This document shows, piece after piece, positions 36,711 to 45,250 of a stretch of DNA of 49,894 nt; within the stretch, counting starts at the first letter, position 1; each line of letters starts with the position of its first letter. A program made the translations under genes and the position numbers. This DNA is from Hyphomicrobiales bacterium (GTDB taxonomy: Bacteria > Pseudomonadota > Alphaproteobacteria > Rhizobiales > Rhizobiaceae). The notes below the pieces were generated by a model, which had not been told where the DNA came from, did no database searches, and saw only the letters and a program-made list of their open reading frames with translations. The stretch covers positions 1 to 49,894 of the forward strand of contig JAFKJY010000088.1 of assembly GCA_017305835.1 (NCBI GenBank), in the 5' to 3' direction.

Positions 36711-38051
36711 TCAGTTCAGGACCTTGCCGACCTTCTCGGCCGCGATGTTCAAGGCCTCGGCGGGCGCGACCTGACCGGCGAGCGCACGCGAGATCTCGTC
36801 GGCGAGGACCTGCTGGGCCGCATCCGACTTCGGGCTGCGGATGCGCCACATCTTGCCCTTCTCGGAAGCGTCATAGGCTTCCTGCAGCGCGGCGAACACC
36901 GGCTTCAGCCACGCTTCCGACGGCGTCGAGGCGAGCGTCGACTTGCGCGCCGGGAACACGCCGAGATTGGCCGAATGCCAGGCCTCGCCCTCCTTCGAGC
37001 TCAGCCACTGAATGACGGTCCAGGCGGCCTGCTTGTGCTCGCTCTTGGCCGAGACGGCGCCGTTCCAGATGCCGCGATGGGCACCGGGGCCGGTGGAGCC
37101 GACCGGCAGCACCTGCACCGAGACCTGCTCGGGCTTCAGCGTGGTCGTCTTGGCGTCGATCGCCGAGCCCTTGTAGACGCTGCCCCAGTTGAACATGGTC
37201 GCGACGAGGCCCTGGCGGAAGGCCTGGAGGGATTCGGAGAAGCCGTGGCTGACCGCGCCGGTCGGCGCGTATTCGAGCAGCTTCTTGTGGATCTCGAGCG
37301 CCTTGACGCCGGCCTCGCCGTTGAAGGCGGGCTGGCCCTTGTCGTCGAGGAGCTGGCCGCCGTTCGAGTTCATGATCGTCTGCCAGATGGTCGGGGTCAG
37401 CGGCTCGCGCACGAAATAGGTGTCGATCGCCCAGACGTCGGCCTTGCCGTCGCCATTGGTGTCGCGCACCAGCTTGGGCGCCTGCTCCAGATACTGGTCC
37501 CAGGTCAGCGCCGAGGTCGGGGCCGGCAGGCCCGCCTGCTCGTAGAGCGACTTGTTGACGAACATCATCAGCATGTTGGAGCGCAGCGGCACGCCGTACT
37601 GCTTGCCGTCCCATTCGCCGGCCGCCAGCGGGGCGGCGTTGAAGTCGTCCCAGTCATAGCCGGCTTCGGTCCAGCCCGCGACCTCCGGGCTCTTCAGGTC
37701 GAGCAGCGCGCCCACCGTGGCGAGCTGCGGCACCCACGGGTCGTCGGCGATGATGATGTCGTAGGTCGGCGACGGGCCGGTGGCGTCGAGCATGCTCTTG
37801 GCGAGAAGCTCGACATAGGGGACGCCGTCGATCGTGACCTTGATGTTGGGGTACTTCTTGTTGAACTCGGGCACCATGAGCGTCTGCCACTGGTTGGCGA
37901 ACGCCTCGTTGGCGATCATGCGCACCTCGACCGGCTTGTCCGGCGTGCCGAGCCCGTCCTGCGCGTAGGCGCTCGCCCCGGACAGCGCGACGGCGGCCGC
38001 AGCCACGATCAGCGCGCGCCGCGACACCGCGGCTGCATCAAACTTCATCAT
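36711..38051 (-). CDS. Carbohydrate ABC transporter substrate-binding protein
   Basis: 446 aa periplasmic family 1 binding protein. Signal peptide residues 1-30 (RRALIVAAAAVALSGASAYAQ; two Arg before the hydrophobic core). The mature part includes VEVRMIANEAFANQWQTLMVPEFNKKYPNIKV and MFVNKSLYEQAGL, typical of oligosaccharide/glycerol-phosphate type receptors. GGGAGG sits before ATG 38051. First gene of a nine-gene transport and catabolism operon. The segment DTNGDGKADVW resembles a calcium-binding loop, as found in some glycan receptors. Confidence 0.93.
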   Translation of the reverse strand: MMKFDAAAVSRRALIVAAAAVALSGASAYAQDGLGTPDKPVEVRMIANEAFANQWQTLMVPEFNKKYPNIKVTIDGVPYVELLAKSMLDATGPSPTYDIIIADDPWVPQLATVGALLDLKSPEVAGWTEAGYDWDDFNAAPLAAGEWDGKQYGVPLRSNMLMMFVNKSLYEQAGLPAPTSALTWDQYLEQAPKLVRDTNGDGKADVWAIDTYFVREPLTPTIWQTIMNSNGGQLLDDKGQPAFNGEAGVKALEIHKKLLEYAPTGAVSHGFSESLQAFRQGLVATMFNWGSVYKGSAIDAKTTTLKPEQVSVQVLPVGSTGPGAHRGIWNGAVSAKSEHKQAAWTVIQWLSSKEGEAWHSANLGVFPARKSTLASTPSEAWLKPVFAALQEAYDASEKGKMWRIRSPKSDAAQQVLADEISRALAGQVAPAEALNIAAEKVGKVLN

Positions 38052-38111
38052 TGAAATCCTCCCTGGGCATCGTCGGCCAGACCCGACGCGCCGGTTTCGC
38101 TCCAATTCCTA

Positions 38112-38132
38112 CATTCTATATAATCTAGAATG
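38112..38132. promoter_or_regulatory. Operator-like dyad CATTCTA-N7-TAGAATG
   Basis: A perfect 7-bp inverted repeat with a 7-nt spacer (TATAATC, itself -10-like), 60 nt before the binding-protein start in an AT-rich island. It is a strong candidate site for the GntR regulator of the operon, where binding would block the promoter. Confidence 0.65.
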
Positions 38133-38278
38133 CAGGAACTTTGGTATGGGCATGCGGGCTGCGTGTCAAGCGGCCGGCGGCCGGGGGAATGCGGCTTTTA
38201 TCGACGGATGGAGGTTGTGCGGCGCGCGCCGAGGGGGCGGACGCCGGGCCGTGGGATCGGATTTGACGTCAGCAGAAG

Positions 38279-38317
38279 CCGATCAGCCGCGCGCTACACA
38301 GGCACGCGGCTGATCGG
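38279..38317 (-). terminator. Large hairpin downstream of amidase gene
   Basis: Perfect 13-bp inverted repeat (CCGATCAGCCGCG at 38279-38291; CGCGGCTGATCGG at 38305-38317) with a 13-nt loop, 20 nt past the amidase stop. There is no U-tract on the minus strand, so it may work as a barrier to 3' decay or a weak terminator. The rest of the gap 38133-38337 shows nothing else. Confidence 0.55.
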
Positions 38318-38337
38318 AAAATCCCGAGCGGAACGAG

Positions 38338-39780
38338 TCAGGACGACTGGAAGCCGGCGCCGATCGCGCGTTCGACCGAGCGGCCGATCGAGAGCAGGCG
38401 CATGTCTGCGCCCACGCGCGTGTAGAGCGTGATGCCGAAGCGGGCTCCCCCGGCCAGCGTCCCGACCGGGATCGAGAGCGCCGGCGCGCCGGCCTTGCCG
38501 GTCAGCTTGGCGGCGACGCCCATCGGCGCGATCAGCACGTCCGCCCCACCCGCGGCGAGCGCGGCGTCGATGCCTTCCGTCGTGGTCAGGCGGATGTCGT
38601 TGAGGCGGTCGGCCCGGTAGGCGGGATCTTCCAGGCCGTTGGTCGCCTCGGCGGCGAGCAGCAGGGACTGGCCGTAGGGGATCGCGTCGGGATGCGCCTC
38701 GTTCCAGGCGATGATGTCGGCGAGCGAGGACATGCCGCAGGGGGCACCGTGCTCGCGCAGGAACTCGCCGATCGCCTGCTTGAACTCGGTGCGGAAAACT
38801 GAGGAGCGCAGCGGCGCCAGCTCGCGCGCGCCGGGGATGTCGCAGGGATCGACGATGCGGGCGCCGCCCTTCGCCAGCGCCCGCAGCGCCTCGTCGAACA
38901 GGCGCTGCATCGCCGCGTCCTCGACCGTATCAGCCATGGCGATGCGCGGCACGCCGATGGTGACGTGGCGCAAATCGGCCGCCTCGGGCATTTCGAGCGC
39001 CGGCAGGCCGCGCACATAGGTGACGCTGTCGCGCGCATCCGGCCCCGACATGATGGCGGCGACGAGGATGGCGTCGTCCACCGTGCGCGTGAACGGGCCG
39101 ATCGTGTCCTGGCTCGGCACCAGCGGCGCGACGCCGGCGCGGCTGACCAGCCCGACGGTCGGCTTGTAGCCGACGATGCCGGCGACGGAGGCCGGCGTCT
39201 GGATGGAGTTCTGCGATTCGCCGCCTATGGCGACGGGCGCGAAGGCGGCCGCGACGGAAGCGGCCGAGCCGACGCTCGACCCCTGTCCCCTGCCGAAGGC
39301 CGGGCCGCGCGGGTTGCGCACGACGCCGCCGGCGCCGCTGAACTCGGACGGCATGACGTCGGACGTGTAGTCGGCGAACTCGGTCATGTTCGCCTTGCCG
39401 AGCACCACCGCGCCGGCGCGCTTCAGCCGGGAGACGACGGTCGCCTCGCGGCGCGGCACGAAGCCCTTCAGCGCCCGCGCGCCGATCGTGGCGGCCATGC
39501 CGTCGGCGGTCGTCACATTGTCCTTGAGCAGAACCGGCACGCCGACGAGCGGCAGGCCGTCGGCGTCGCCCGAGGCGAGGCGCCGGTCGGCTGCGTCGGC
39601 CTCCTCGAGCGCGCGCGGCGCGAGCTCGCGCACGGCGTTGAGGCCGTCCGCGCCGCCGTTGCGCGCCTCGATGCGGGCGAGATGCCACTCGGCCGCCTCG
39701 CGCACGGAAAGACGCTTCTCGCGATAGGCGCGCGTCAGCTCGCCGACGGATCCGCTGGCGAGGATCTGCTCGATGTCCAT
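38338..39780 (-). CDS. Amidase signature family hydrolase
   Basis: 480 aa Ser-cisSer-Lys amidase: K86 (VLLKDN), S168 (GQGSSVGS) and nucleophile S192 (SQNSIQTPAS), spaced like FAAH (24 residues between the two Ser). The consensus GGSSGGS and DTGGSIR motifs are altered to GQGSSVGS and ESQNSIQ, suggesting a divergent oxyanion loop and specificity. It hydrolyses a C-N amide bond, probably in the cytosol (no signal peptide). It lies 151 nt after the RraA-like gene with two hairpins between, so it may be only partly co-transcribed with the binding protein. Confidence 0.92.
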   Translation of the reverse strand: MDIEQILASGSVGELTRAYREKRLSVREAAEWHLARIEARNGGADGLNAVRELAPRALEEADAADRRLASGDADGLPLVGVPVLLKDNVTTADGMAATIGARALKGFVPRREATVVSRLKRAGAVVLGKANMTEFADYTSDVMPSEFSGAGGVVRNPRGPAFGRGQGSSVGSAASVAAAFAPVAIGGESQNSIQTPASVAGIVGYKPTVGLVSRAGVAPLVPSQDTIGPFTRTVDDAILVAAIMSGPDARDSVTYVRGLPALEMPEAADLRHVTIGVPRIAMADTVEDAAMQRLFDEALRALAKGGARIVDPCDIPGARELAPLRSSVFRTEFKQAIGEFLREHGAPCGMSSLADIIAWNEAHPDAIPYGQSLLLAAEATNGLEDPAYRADRLNDIRLTTTEGIDAALAAGGADVLIAPMGVAAKLTGKAGAPALSIPVGTLAGGARFGITLYTRVGADMRLLSIGRSVERAIGAGFQSS

Positions 39781-39848
39781 GACGGGAACTCCATGTCGGG
39801 TGTCGGGCTGCGCCGGCGCATCGGCGCCCGGACGCGCGCGGATCGCGG

Positions 39849-39916
39849 GAGCCGGCCCCGGGAGGAGAGGGCCGGCTCAGGCAGGTCGAAGCTCACGAAG
39901 CCCCCTTGCGACCTGC
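39849..39916 (-). terminator. Two successive hairpins between rraA-like and amidase genes
   Basis: GCAGGTCG/CGACCTGC (39881-39888 with 39909-39916, 20-nt loop) and GAGCCGGCCC/GGGCCGGCTC (39849-39858 with 39869-39878, 10-nt loop). They fill the 151-nt gap after the RraA-like stop. They could terminate or attenuate transcription into the amidase gene. Confidence 0.45.
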
Positions 39917-39931
39917 CTTCAGTCTCGCGGG

Positions 39932-40612
39932 CTAGCCGATGAAGGCACAGCCCTGGTCGGTGACGGCCTTGCGGGCGCTGTCCATGCCGGGGAACTCGCC
40001 CTTGGCGAGCAGCGGACCCCATTCGACGTGCTTGCCGTGCAGCTCCGCCACCTTGTCGGCGACGTAGGCCGCGTCGGCCGCCTGCACGCAGGCGACGCCG
40101 TTGGTGTCGGCCACGATGATGCTGCCGGGGAAGACGACCACGCCGCCGCAGGCGATCGGCACGTTCACCTCGCCTGGCGCATCGGCCAGGCAGGCATTCG
40201 GCACGACGCCGCGGGCGAACATCGGAAAGCCCGACTCGGCGATCTCGTCGGCGTCGCGGACATAGCCGTCGACCACCATCGCCGCGACGCCGCGCTTGTG
40301 CATGCCGCCGGCGAGAAGGCCGCCGAACATGGCGAAGTCGGCGCTGCCGCGGGTCGAGACGACGAGAACGTCGCCCTTGCGCAACTGGGCCATCGCCATC
40401 TTCAGCATGTTCACGCCGCCGAGCGGCAGCGAGACGGTGATGGCCGTCCCGGCGATGCGGCCCGGCACGTTGCCGATGCGGTGCAGGCCCCGCATCGTCG
40501 CCGCCTGCCGGGTGACGTCGGCGATGTCGGCGGTGTCGCACTCCGCCAGCCGCTTCACCAGGGCGGCAGGCGCCCGCTCGACCTTCTCGTAGACCCTGAA
40601 ACCGATGCTCAT
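39932..40612 (-). CDS. RraA-like aldolase family protein
   Basis: 226 aa RraA/dimethylmenaquinone methyltransferase-like protein. Most such free-standing bacterial proteins are divalent-metal class II aldolases that split 4-hydroxy-2-oxo acids (for example 4-hydroxy-4-methyl-2-oxoglutarate) to pyruvate. Active-site segments: FGGLLAGGMHKRGVAAMVVD with R107 and D115, then YVRDADE (R119, D120). No methyltransferase motif exists despite the common name. It starts 5 nt after the peptide-type binding protein. A second, unrelated aldolase (HpcH type) is encoded at 44419-45249. Confidence 0.88.
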   Translation of the reverse strand: MSIGFRVYEKVERAPAALVKRLAECDTADIADVTRQAATMRGLHRIGNVPGRIAGTAITVSLPLGGVNMLKMAMAQLRKGDVLVVSTRGSADFAMFGGLLAGGMHKRGVAAMVVDGYVRDADEIAESGFPMFARGVVPNACLADAPGEVNVPIACGGVVVFPGSIIVADTNGVACVQAADAAYVADKVAELHGKHVEWGPLLAKGEFPGMDSARKAVTDQGCAFIG

Positions 40613-40617
40613 GCCGC

Positions 40618-42156
40618 TCACCGGACCGAAGCCGTGCCGAAGTCGAAGTTCTGGTCGGGGCGCGGGTTCCAGTCGATCTTCTTCGACACGCCGTAGCTGT
40701 CGACGAGCTGGTAGAGCGGCACCCAGTAGGCCTTGTCGACGATGACGTGCTTCTCGATCTCGGCATAGGTCTTCTGCCGGAAGGCGGCGTCGGTCGTCAG
40801 ATTGGCCGCGGCACCCATCTCGTCGAGCTGCTTGTCGTCGGCCTCGAGATAGCCGCCATAGCGGGACTTCGAGGCGAAATAGGCGCGCGACACGAGGAAG
40901 CTCGAGTCGGCGTAGATCGGCGCGTAGTTCGCCAGGCTCATGCCGGTCGAGTCGCCGGCGCCGTATTTCTGGATCATGATGCTCTGGGCGGCGCCGTCGA
41001 GATTGGCGGTGATGCCGACCTTGGCGAGCTGGGCCTGCACGGCCTGCGCCACATAAGGCTCCATCACCGTGCCGTCCTGGTTGAAGTGCAGGTCGATGGT
41101 GACGCCGTTGGCGAAGCCTGCTTCGGCGAGCAGCGCCTTGGCCTTCTCCGGATCGTAGGGGACGCCCTCGAAGGAGGCCTCGTAGCCGATCTCGCCGGGC
41201 AGGTAGATGCCCTTCAGCGGCACGGCGTCCTGGGCGAGCAGCGAGCTGACGATGGCGGTGCGGTCGATGGCATAGGCGATGGCCTGCCGGACCCTGACGT
41301 CGTCGGTCGGCTTGTGCTTGGCGCTGACGAAGAAGAACACGCGCCGCTGGCTCGGGATGCGCTTCACCTCGGCGTCGGGCAGCGCCTCCACGAGCGGGGC
41401 GAGCGAGGGCGACAGGTCGGCGACCACGTCGGCGCTGCCGGCCTGCAGCTCGGCGACGCGCGTCATGTCGTCGGCGATGCTGCGGTAGACGATCTTCTGG
41501 ATCTTCGGCTTCGCGCCCCAATAGTCGGCATTGGCCTTGAGCGTGATCGCGACGCCCTTCTGCCAGCTGTCCAGCATGTAGGGGCCGGTGCCGATCGGGG
41601 CGTTGCCGAAGCCCTGCGTCTTGACCTCAGCATGATATGCCGGCGGATAGACGTAGAGGAAGGAGAGCTGCGCCGGCACGGTCGGCAGGTTGGGCACCTT
41701 GGTGACGACGTCGAAGGTCAGGTCGTCCACCACCTTGATCTCCAGGTCGCCGACCAGCGGCGGACCGGAGCGCTTGTTCTCCATGTAGACGTCCTTGGTG
41801 AAGCGCACGGCCTCGGCCGTCAGCGGCTCGCCATTGGTGAACTTCACGCCCGGACGCAGGTGGAAGCGCCAGGTATGGTCGTCGACCTGTTCCCACTTCT
41901 CTGCGAGGCTCGGCTGCAGCTTGTAATCCTTGCCGTCCCACACGTATTTGGTGATCGATTCGACGATCTCCGAGCTGATGCGCAGGGACGGACGCGCCGA
42001 CTCGAAGTCGGGCTCGAGCATGTTGACGACGGCCGCCTGGACGACGTTCAGCGTATCCTTGTCCTGGGCAAGTGCATCGCCGGACGATACTGCGGCGGAC
42101 AGGGAAAACGCCGAAACGGCAACGGCCAGTGTCGAAAGAAATGTTTTTCTGCGCAT
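40618..42156 (-). CDS. Peptide-type ABC transporter substrate-binding protein (family 5)
   Basis: 512 aa DppA/OppA-type periplasmic receptor. Signal peptide MRRKTFLSTLAVAVSAFSLS ending near DALAQ. Family features: SLAEKWEQVDDHTWRFHLRPGVKFTNGEPLTAEAV, IGTGPYMLDSW, DVRVRQAIAYAIDR. ATG 42156 follows GGGAGG. The permeases and ATPases it needs are probably DppDFBC at 45251-49126, on the other strand beyond the LysR gene. Substrates of this family include peptides, amides, opines and nickel complexes. Confidence 0.93.
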   Translation of the reverse strand: MRRKTFLSTLAVAVSAFSLSAAVSSGDALAQDKDTLNVVQAAVVNMLEPDFESARPSLRISSEIVESITKYVWDGKDYKLQPSLAEKWEQVDDHTWRFHLRPGVKFTNGEPLTAEAVRFTKDVYMENKRSGPPLVGDLEIKVVDDLTFDVVTKVPNLPTVPAQLSFLYVYPPAYHAEVKTQGFGNAPIGTGPYMLDSWQKGVAITLKANADYWGAKPKIQKIVYRSIADDMTRVAELQAGSADVVADLSPSLAPLVEALPDAEVKRIPSQRRVFFFVSAKHKPTDDVRVRQAIAYAIDRTAIVSSLLAQDAVPLKGIYLPGEIGYEASFEGVPYDPEKAKALLAEAGFANGVTIDLHFNQDGTVMEPYVAQAVQAQLAKVGITANLDGAAQSIMIQKYGAGDSTGMSLANYAPIYADSSFLVSRAYFASKSRYGGYLEADDKQLDEMGAAANLTTDAAFRQKTYAEIEKHVIVDKAYWVPLYQLVDSYGVSKKIDWNPRPDQNFDFGTASVR

Positions 42157-42268
42157 TGGTTCATCCTCCCGGGTCAAGGTGCGCGCGCAGCCATCCGGCA
42201 GGGCGCAACCCTGCCGGCGCTTGCACGAATTGACTTGCGTGGGGCGATGATAGGGGGATCGGCCCCAT

Positions 42269-42287
42269 TTCAATCATATGAATTGAA
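42269..42287. promoter_or_regulatory. Dyad TTCAAT-N7-ATTGAA upstream of binding protein
   Basis: Perfect 6-bp inverted repeat with a 7-nt spacer (CATATGA) in an AT-rich island, about 115 nt before the binding-protein start. It fits the T-N11-A form of LysR sites, and a LysR gene is nearby. The rest of 42157-42355 holds no gene. Confidence 0.5.
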
Positions 42288-42355
42288 GCTGGCAGCTATA
42301 TTAAAAACATTTTGCCGGCTGCGCCGGGACCCGAAACGGCGGGCGCTGAACGGTA

Positions 42356-43156
42356 TCAGCGCCGGCTGAGCGCCCTCGCCCGCAGCACCAGCGCCAGGGT
42401 GAGCGAGCAGGAGATGACGGTCGCCAGCAGCAGGCTCCAGCCATAGCCGAGATGCGGCATGAGCAGCGCGAAGGCGGCCGAGAACACCGCCAGGCCGGTC
42501 GCGCCCTTGATGGCCGCGTTGAGGGTGCCGATCGCGTTGGCGGCGCCGAGCTTCTCGTGGAGGGTGACGGCGAGCACGCCGAAGCCGATCGGGAAGGCGA
42601 GGAAGATGCCGGAGAATTCCGGGCCGATGCGGCTCGACACCGCGGTGACGACGGCGACGAGCAGTCCGGCCAGCCCGCCGCGCATGATCAGCGTCGTCCA
42701 GTCGATGGACGGCCTGGCGGGCGTCGTGCCGAGCGCGAGGCGCGCGCCGAGCCAGATCGCGGCCGCCGTGACGGCGGCGAACACGGCGAGGCCGACCACC
42801 GGCGCCGGCGGCAGCCGGCTGACGGCGACCGCGACGACCGCCCAGGCGATCCCGGCACAGGCCAGCGACATGGCCACGCCGCGGCTGCGCGCGCAGGCCA
42901 TGTATGTGAGGATGAAGACCTGCGTGCCGCACAGCGACCACAACGAATGCGACGCCGCGTTGCCGACGAAGGCGGGCGTGGCATGCAGCGACAGGAAGTA
43001 GAAGCCGGGGCCGATCACCACCGGCAGGCCGGCGAGCGCCCCGCCGATGAGCGGGCCGAAGCGGTCGACGGCCCATGTCACCGCCATCACCACCGCCGCG
43101 GTGGCGACCATGCGGAAGGCGAGCTCGAACAGGGGAAGCGAGGCGAGTTCCTGCAA
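42356..43156 (-). CDS. Uncharacterised multi-spanning membrane protein
   Basis: 266 aa from TTG 43156, which has a well-placed GAGGA; the annotated-looking alternatives are GTG 43225 and ATG 43099. About eight hydrophobic helices, symmetric in halves: VDRFGPLIGGALAGLPVVIGPGFYFLSLHA in the first and SSRIGPEFSGIFLAFPIGFGVLAVTLHEKLG in the second share the pattern GP..GG..AG.P, which suggests a duplicated transporter fold like GlpM-type proteins. Substrate unknown. It is divergent from the LysR gene across 152 nt. Confidence 0.75.
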   Translation of the reverse strand: MQELASLPLFELAFRMVATAAVVMAVTWAVDRFGPLIGGALAGLPVVIGPGFYFLSLHATPAFVGNAASHSLWSLCGTQVFILTYMACARSRGVAMSLACAGIAWAVVAVAVSRLPPAPVVGLAVFAAVTAAAIWLGARLALGTTPARPSIDWTTLIMRGGLAGLLVAVVTAVSSRIGPEFSGIFLAFPIGFGVLAVTLHEKLGAANAIGTLNAAIKGATGLAVFSAAFALLMPHLGYGWSLLLATVISCSLTLALVLRARALSRR

Positions 43157-43308
43157 TCGATCCTCGGGCGCAGGGGGCGAAGCGCGGCGGCGAATCCATG
43201 CCGCGCCGTTTGGGCATTGCGTCACTACGCCATTCCGCTGCTATCTTCGAGACCCCGCTGCGGCCGTCGCCGGCCATGGCGGCATCGTTTGGGTTCGGCG
43301 CGGGCGAG

Positions 43309-44238
43309 ATGGATCTCAGGCAGCTTGGATATTTCGTGCGGGTGGTGGAGCTGGGCAGCCTGACGCGGGCGGCGACGGTGCTGCGCATCGCGCAGCCGGC
43401 GCTCGGCATCCAGATCAAGAAGCTGGAGGTGGAGTTCGGCGCGCCGCTTCTGGTGCGCCATTCGCGCGGGGTGGAGCCGACCGACGTCGGCGCGCTGCTG
43501 TTCGAGCAGGCCAAGGCGCTGCTGACCAGCGCCGACGCCATCAAGAACCGCATCAACGACTACAAGGGGCCGCCGCGCGGCCACGTCTCGCTCGGCGTGC
43601 CGCCGATCGTGCATTCGGTGCCGATCGAGGTGATCGAGCGGTGCCGGGCCGAATATCCGGAGGTCTCGCTGACGATCGTGGAGGAGTTCTCCTCCTTCCT
43701 CGTCGAATGGATCGAGGACGGCCGGCTGGACATGGCCTGCGCCTATGTCGATTCGATCCCGCGCGACATGCGCGGCGAGCGGCTGCTGCGCGAGGATTTC
43801 CTGTTCGTGGGCGCGCCCGGCATGATGGGCGACAACACCAGCGACATCTCCTTCGACGAGATGGTGAAGCACCCGCTGATCCTGCCCGGCAAGGAAAACA
43901 GCCTGCGCCGGCTGCTGCACGACGCCGCGCTGCGCAACGGCGTCTCGCTCGACGTGCCGCTGCAGGTGCGCTCGCAGCCGCTGGTCAACGAGCTGGTCGA
44001 GCGCTCCTTCGGCTATACGATCCTGCCCTACATGGCGGCGCGGCTGAAGATGCAGCAGGGCCGGTTCGTCGCCCGCCGCATCGTCAATCCGGTGGTGTCG
44101 ACCGAGCTGCGCCTGATCTACCGGGAGCGGCGCACCTTCTCCAAGGCGGAGAGCGCGGTGCGCGACATCGTCATCAGCGCCTTCAAGGACGAGATCACCC
44201 GCTCGATCGCCTCGGGCAGCAGCTTCCTGCGCTACTGA
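43309..44238 (+). CDS. LysR family regulator, Nac/Cbl-like
   Basis: 309 aa. N-terminal winged helix MDLRQLGYFVRVVELGSLTRAATVLRIAQPALGIQIKKLE resembles Nac/Cbl (nitrogen and sulfur control) more than CbbR types. The C-terminal effector domain begins about 90 (GHVSLGVPPIVHSV). ATG 43309 is chosen to fit the family N terminus; ATG 43276 is in frame. It lies at the centre of the second catabolic region and likely controls both the binding-protein operon and the aldolase/transporter operon. The AT-rich gap downstream contains ATA-N9-TAT at 44273-44287, the Nac consensus, but such a site arises easily by chance. Confidence 0.9.
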   Translation: MDLRQLGYFVRVVELGSLTRAATVLRIAQPALGIQIKKLEVEFGAPLLVRHSRGVEPTDVGALLFEQAKALLTSADAIKNRINDYKGPPRGHVSLGVPPIVHSVPIEVIERCRAEYPEVSLTIVEEFSSFLVEWIEDGRLDMACAYVDSIPRDMRGERLLREDFLFVGAPGMMGDNTSDISFDEMVKHPLILPGKENSLRRLLHDAALRNGVSLDVPLQVRSQPLVNELVERSFGYTILPYMAARLKMQQGRFVARRIVNPVVSTELRLIYRERRTFSKAESAVRDIVISAFKDEITRSIASGSSFLRY

Positions 44239-44418
44239 GACCGGCGGGCTCTATCCTGCTGCAATAGGAGCCATACCATTTATATATGACGGGCGGCCGG
44301 GGATCGCCGCTATCCTGCCTGCGAAGGATCGGCCACGCACGCCGCCAGAGCCCTGCGCTGGCGAATATATCGAAGTCGTTCGACCGTTCGCGGCCGGATC
44401 CATCCAAATACAGAATGC

Positions 44419-45249
44419 ATGGATGACAGTATCGTGAACGCAAGAACGAAATTTCCGATGCGCGAGAACAAGCTGCGCAAAGTCCTGGCCGAGAAGCACG
44501 TCACCGTCGGCGCCTTCATGGACTTCCCGTCGGCCGATCTGGTCGAGTTCACCGCCTGGGTGGGCTTCGACTGGATCCTGATCGACGCGGAGCATGTCGG
44601 GATCAGCGTCGAGACATGCTACAACCTCGTCCGCGCGGCCGACGCGGCCGGCATCGCCTCGATCGTGCGCGTGCCCGACATCAGCGCCGAGACGATCCTC
44701 GCCTATGCCGACAGCGGCGTCGGCGGCGTGATCGGCCCGCATGTGCGCAACGCGGCCGACGCCAGGGCGCTCGTCGCGGCGCTGCGCTACGCGCCGCTCG
44801 GCATCCGCGGCGCCTCGGCCGGCTCGCGGGCCGCCAATTTCGGCGTCACCCAGAGCCCGCGCGACTATTTCGGCGCGGTCGACACGCATCCGGTGGCGAT
44901 GGCGCTGCTGGAGGACGTCGAGGCCTATGACGACGACCTCGAGGCGATCGGCAAGGTCGAGGGGCTGGACGTGTTCTGCCTCGGCAAGATGGACCTCTCC
45001 ATCTCCGCCGGCGTGCCGGGCGACCTCGGCCACGAGGCGGTGCAGGCGCGCCTGCGCAAGGCAGCCGACGTGGCTGGCCGCCACGGCAAGATCCTCAACG
45101 AGGCGGTCGGCGACAAGGCCTCGGTCGAGCGCGCCATCAAGCTCGGCTCGCGCATGCTGATGGGCTCGGTGCAGAGCCTGCTCGGGCAGGCCGGCCAGTC
45201 CTTCATCGAGATGGTCTCGGACGTCGCGGACAAGTCCGCGGCCAGGTAG
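44419..45249 (+). CDS. HpcH/HpaI family class II aldolase
   Basis: 276 aa. Barrel enzyme cleaving a 2-oxo-4-hydroxy acid to pyruvate and an aldehyde with a divalent metal. Active-site residues: H59 (LIDAEHVG), R84 (IVRVPD), metal ligands E165 (ALLEDVE) and D192 (GKMDLS). Start ATG 44419 has a weak ribosome site; ATG 44458 is an alternative. It is followed after one base by dppD, so aldolase and transporter are one transcript. The 180 nt before it are AT-rich and probably hold the promoter. Confidence 0.92.
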   Translation: MDDSIVNARTKFPMRENKLRKVLAEKHVTVGAFMDFPSADLVEFTAWVGFDWILIDAEHVGISVETCYNLVRAADAAGIASIVRVPDISAETILAYADSGVGGVIGPHVRNAADARALVAALRYAPLGIRGASAGSRAANFGVTQSPRDYFGAVDTHPVAMALLEDVEAYDDDLEAIGKVEGLDVFCLGKMDLSISAGVPGDLGHEAVQARLRKAADVAGRHGKILNEAVGDKASVERAIKLGSRMLMGSVQSLLGQAGQSFIEMVSDVADKSAAR

Positions 45250-45250
45250 C

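Noticed and set aside
44273..44287. Nac-type site ATA-N9-TAT upstream of the HpcH aldolase gene
   Set aside because: The stretch is nearly all A and T, so a match to this low-information consensus is expected by chance. Kept only as a remark under the LysR gene.
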